Assembly (NCBI GenBank): GCA_934773085.1
Contig: CAKVMU010000096.1
Span: forward strand, 1-6,681
DNA from: an uncultured Candidatus Melainabacteria bacterium
Lineage (GTDB): Bacteria; Cyanobacteriota; Vampirovibrionia; Gastranaerophilales; Gastranaerophilaceae
Length of the DNA: 6,681 nucleotides
Direction: 5' to 3'
In this document: positions 6,096 through 6,681 of the stretch, piece by piece
Layout: every line of letters begins with the position of its first letter
Position numbering within the stretch: position 1 is the stretch's first letter
The notes under the pieces: model-generated
Told to the model about the DNA's origin: nothing
What the model saw: only the letters and a program-made list of their open reading frames with translations
Databases searched by the model: none
Program-made: the position numbers and the translations under genes

Positions 6096-6681
6096 ATGGA
6101 AAATATTTTTATAATTTTACTTGGTTTATCAATGATTTACATTGCATCAACAAGCAGACTTGCCGCTCACGTGAATATGCTTGTAGCACAGGGTTGGTTG
6201 TTGTTCTTTGTATGTCTTGCCGGTGTGGCAAAAGAACCGTGGTTTGCATCTCTTTTTGCGGAAAAAGAAGCTTTAATAGCGAATATTCCGCATATTGCAG
6301 GTCTTGCGTTCGTTGTGTTTGAAACACTTATTGTAAAAGCGGTTGTTATTCCGTGGTTCTTGAAGAAGGTTGTTAAAAAGACCCACGCACACAGAGATAC
6401 AGATGCGAATATTCCGCATTTCTACTGCCTTGTTATTTCAAGTATAATTCTTTTTGCTTGTATTTTGGCAGCAAACACTGCATCTCCGGAATTTAAGCTT
6501 ATAGCTCCTGTTTATTTTGGGGTTTCAATCTCAATGATTATAACAAGCTTATGGCTGATTACAATCAAGCATAAAGTTTTGTCAAACGTAATCGGGTTTA
6601 TTACAATGGAAAATGGTATATTCTTGCTTTCATTGTCTGTGGCAAAAGAAATGCCGATTATTGTAAACCTCGGTGTATTAT
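6096..6681 (+). CDS. hyfE: Hydrogenase-4 type subunit E, NuoK-like membrane subunit (HyfE), 3' end missing
   Basis: An open frame from the ATG at 6096 runs to the window edge, giving 195 residues of a family usually near 215, so about 20 are missing. The protein is hydrophobic, with helices near 3-18, 26-45, 66-90, 108-126, 135-157 and 162-183. It contains FETLIVKAVVIPWFL (75-89) with E76 and K81, and GFITMENGIFLLSLSVAKEM (167-186) with E172; both blocks are typical of HyfE/HycP-like proteins, the NuoK counterpart, whose membrane glutamates take part in proton transfer. GAGG two bases before the ATG and TAGG eight bases before it are alternative ribosome binding sites. Only 9 bases separate it from hyfC. 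The order B-C-E skips hyfD, as in other group 4 clusters; an antiporter-like hyfF gene is expected next. Confidence 0.88.
   Translation, partial: MENIFIILLGLSMIYIASTSRLAAHVNMLVAQGWLLFFVCLAGVAKEPWFASLFAEKEALIANIPHIAGLAFVVFETLIVKAVVIPWFLKKVVKKTHAHRDTDANIPHFYCLVISSIILFACILAANTASPEFKLIAPVYFGVSISMIITSLWLITIKHKVLSNVIGFITMENGIFLLSLSVAKEMPIIVNLGVL

Noticed and set aside
3174..6681. Respiratory complex I (nuo) operon
   Set aside because: TWGCGY and MQYTASS in the first protein, the HyfC-specific loop and the HyfE-type third protein all point to the Hyf/Hyc hydrogenase branch, and the gene order does not match nuoH-nuoK-nuoL.

Overview
The window is AT-rich bacterial DNA with short intergenic gaps, A/G-rich ribosome binding sites and no mobile element, CRISPR array or RNA gene that I can see. 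It holds three minus-strand genes on the left and four plus-strand genes on the right, meeting at a divergent promoter region around 1918-2130. Both end genes, trmL and hyfE, are cut by the window edges. The base composition, a membrane-bound Hyf-type hydrogenase module and a lineage-type HExxH protein suggest an anaerobic, fermentative, probably gut-associated bacterium. A non-photosynthetic cyanobacterial relative (Melainabacteria/Gastranaerophilales) is my first guess, but that is inference and no marker here settles it.

Left block, minus strand (read from 2016 down to 1). A good promoter (TTTACT, 17 bp, perfect TATAAT) drives a Gfo/Idh/MocA-type NAD(P)-dependent oxidoreductase. A 105-base gap able to form two mutually exclusive RNA hairpins follows, then a CDP-alcohol phosphatidyltransferase with its full catalytic motif. 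The 5' part of trmL (tRNA wobble 2'-O-methyltransferase) overlaps the end of the phosphatidyltransferase gene by 8 bases. The first two genes could act together in making a phospholipid head group; trmL may only share the transcript.

Middle, 1918-3063. The divergent intergenic region carries a 9-bp-arm AT palindrome and repeated GTAAA/TTTAC boxes between two outward promoters. The plus-strand gene encodes an unrecognised 310-residue protein with hydrophobic segments, an HEMGH zinc-protease signature and a possible downstream glutamate ligand. This is the least explained gene of the window.

Right block, 3097-6681. A promoter and a perfect 6-bp hairpin precede hyfB, hyfC and hyfE, tightly spaced at 12 and 9 bases. 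They encode the antiporter-like (NuoL-type), NuoH-like and NuoK-like membrane subunits of a group 4 [NiFe] hydrogenase or hydrogenase-related complex. Neither hyfA nor hyfD is present, so the order is B-C-E. The remaining subunits (hyfF, and the soluble hyfG and hyfI) would be expected just beyond the right edge. Such a complex would couple electron transfer to ion pumping across the membrane.
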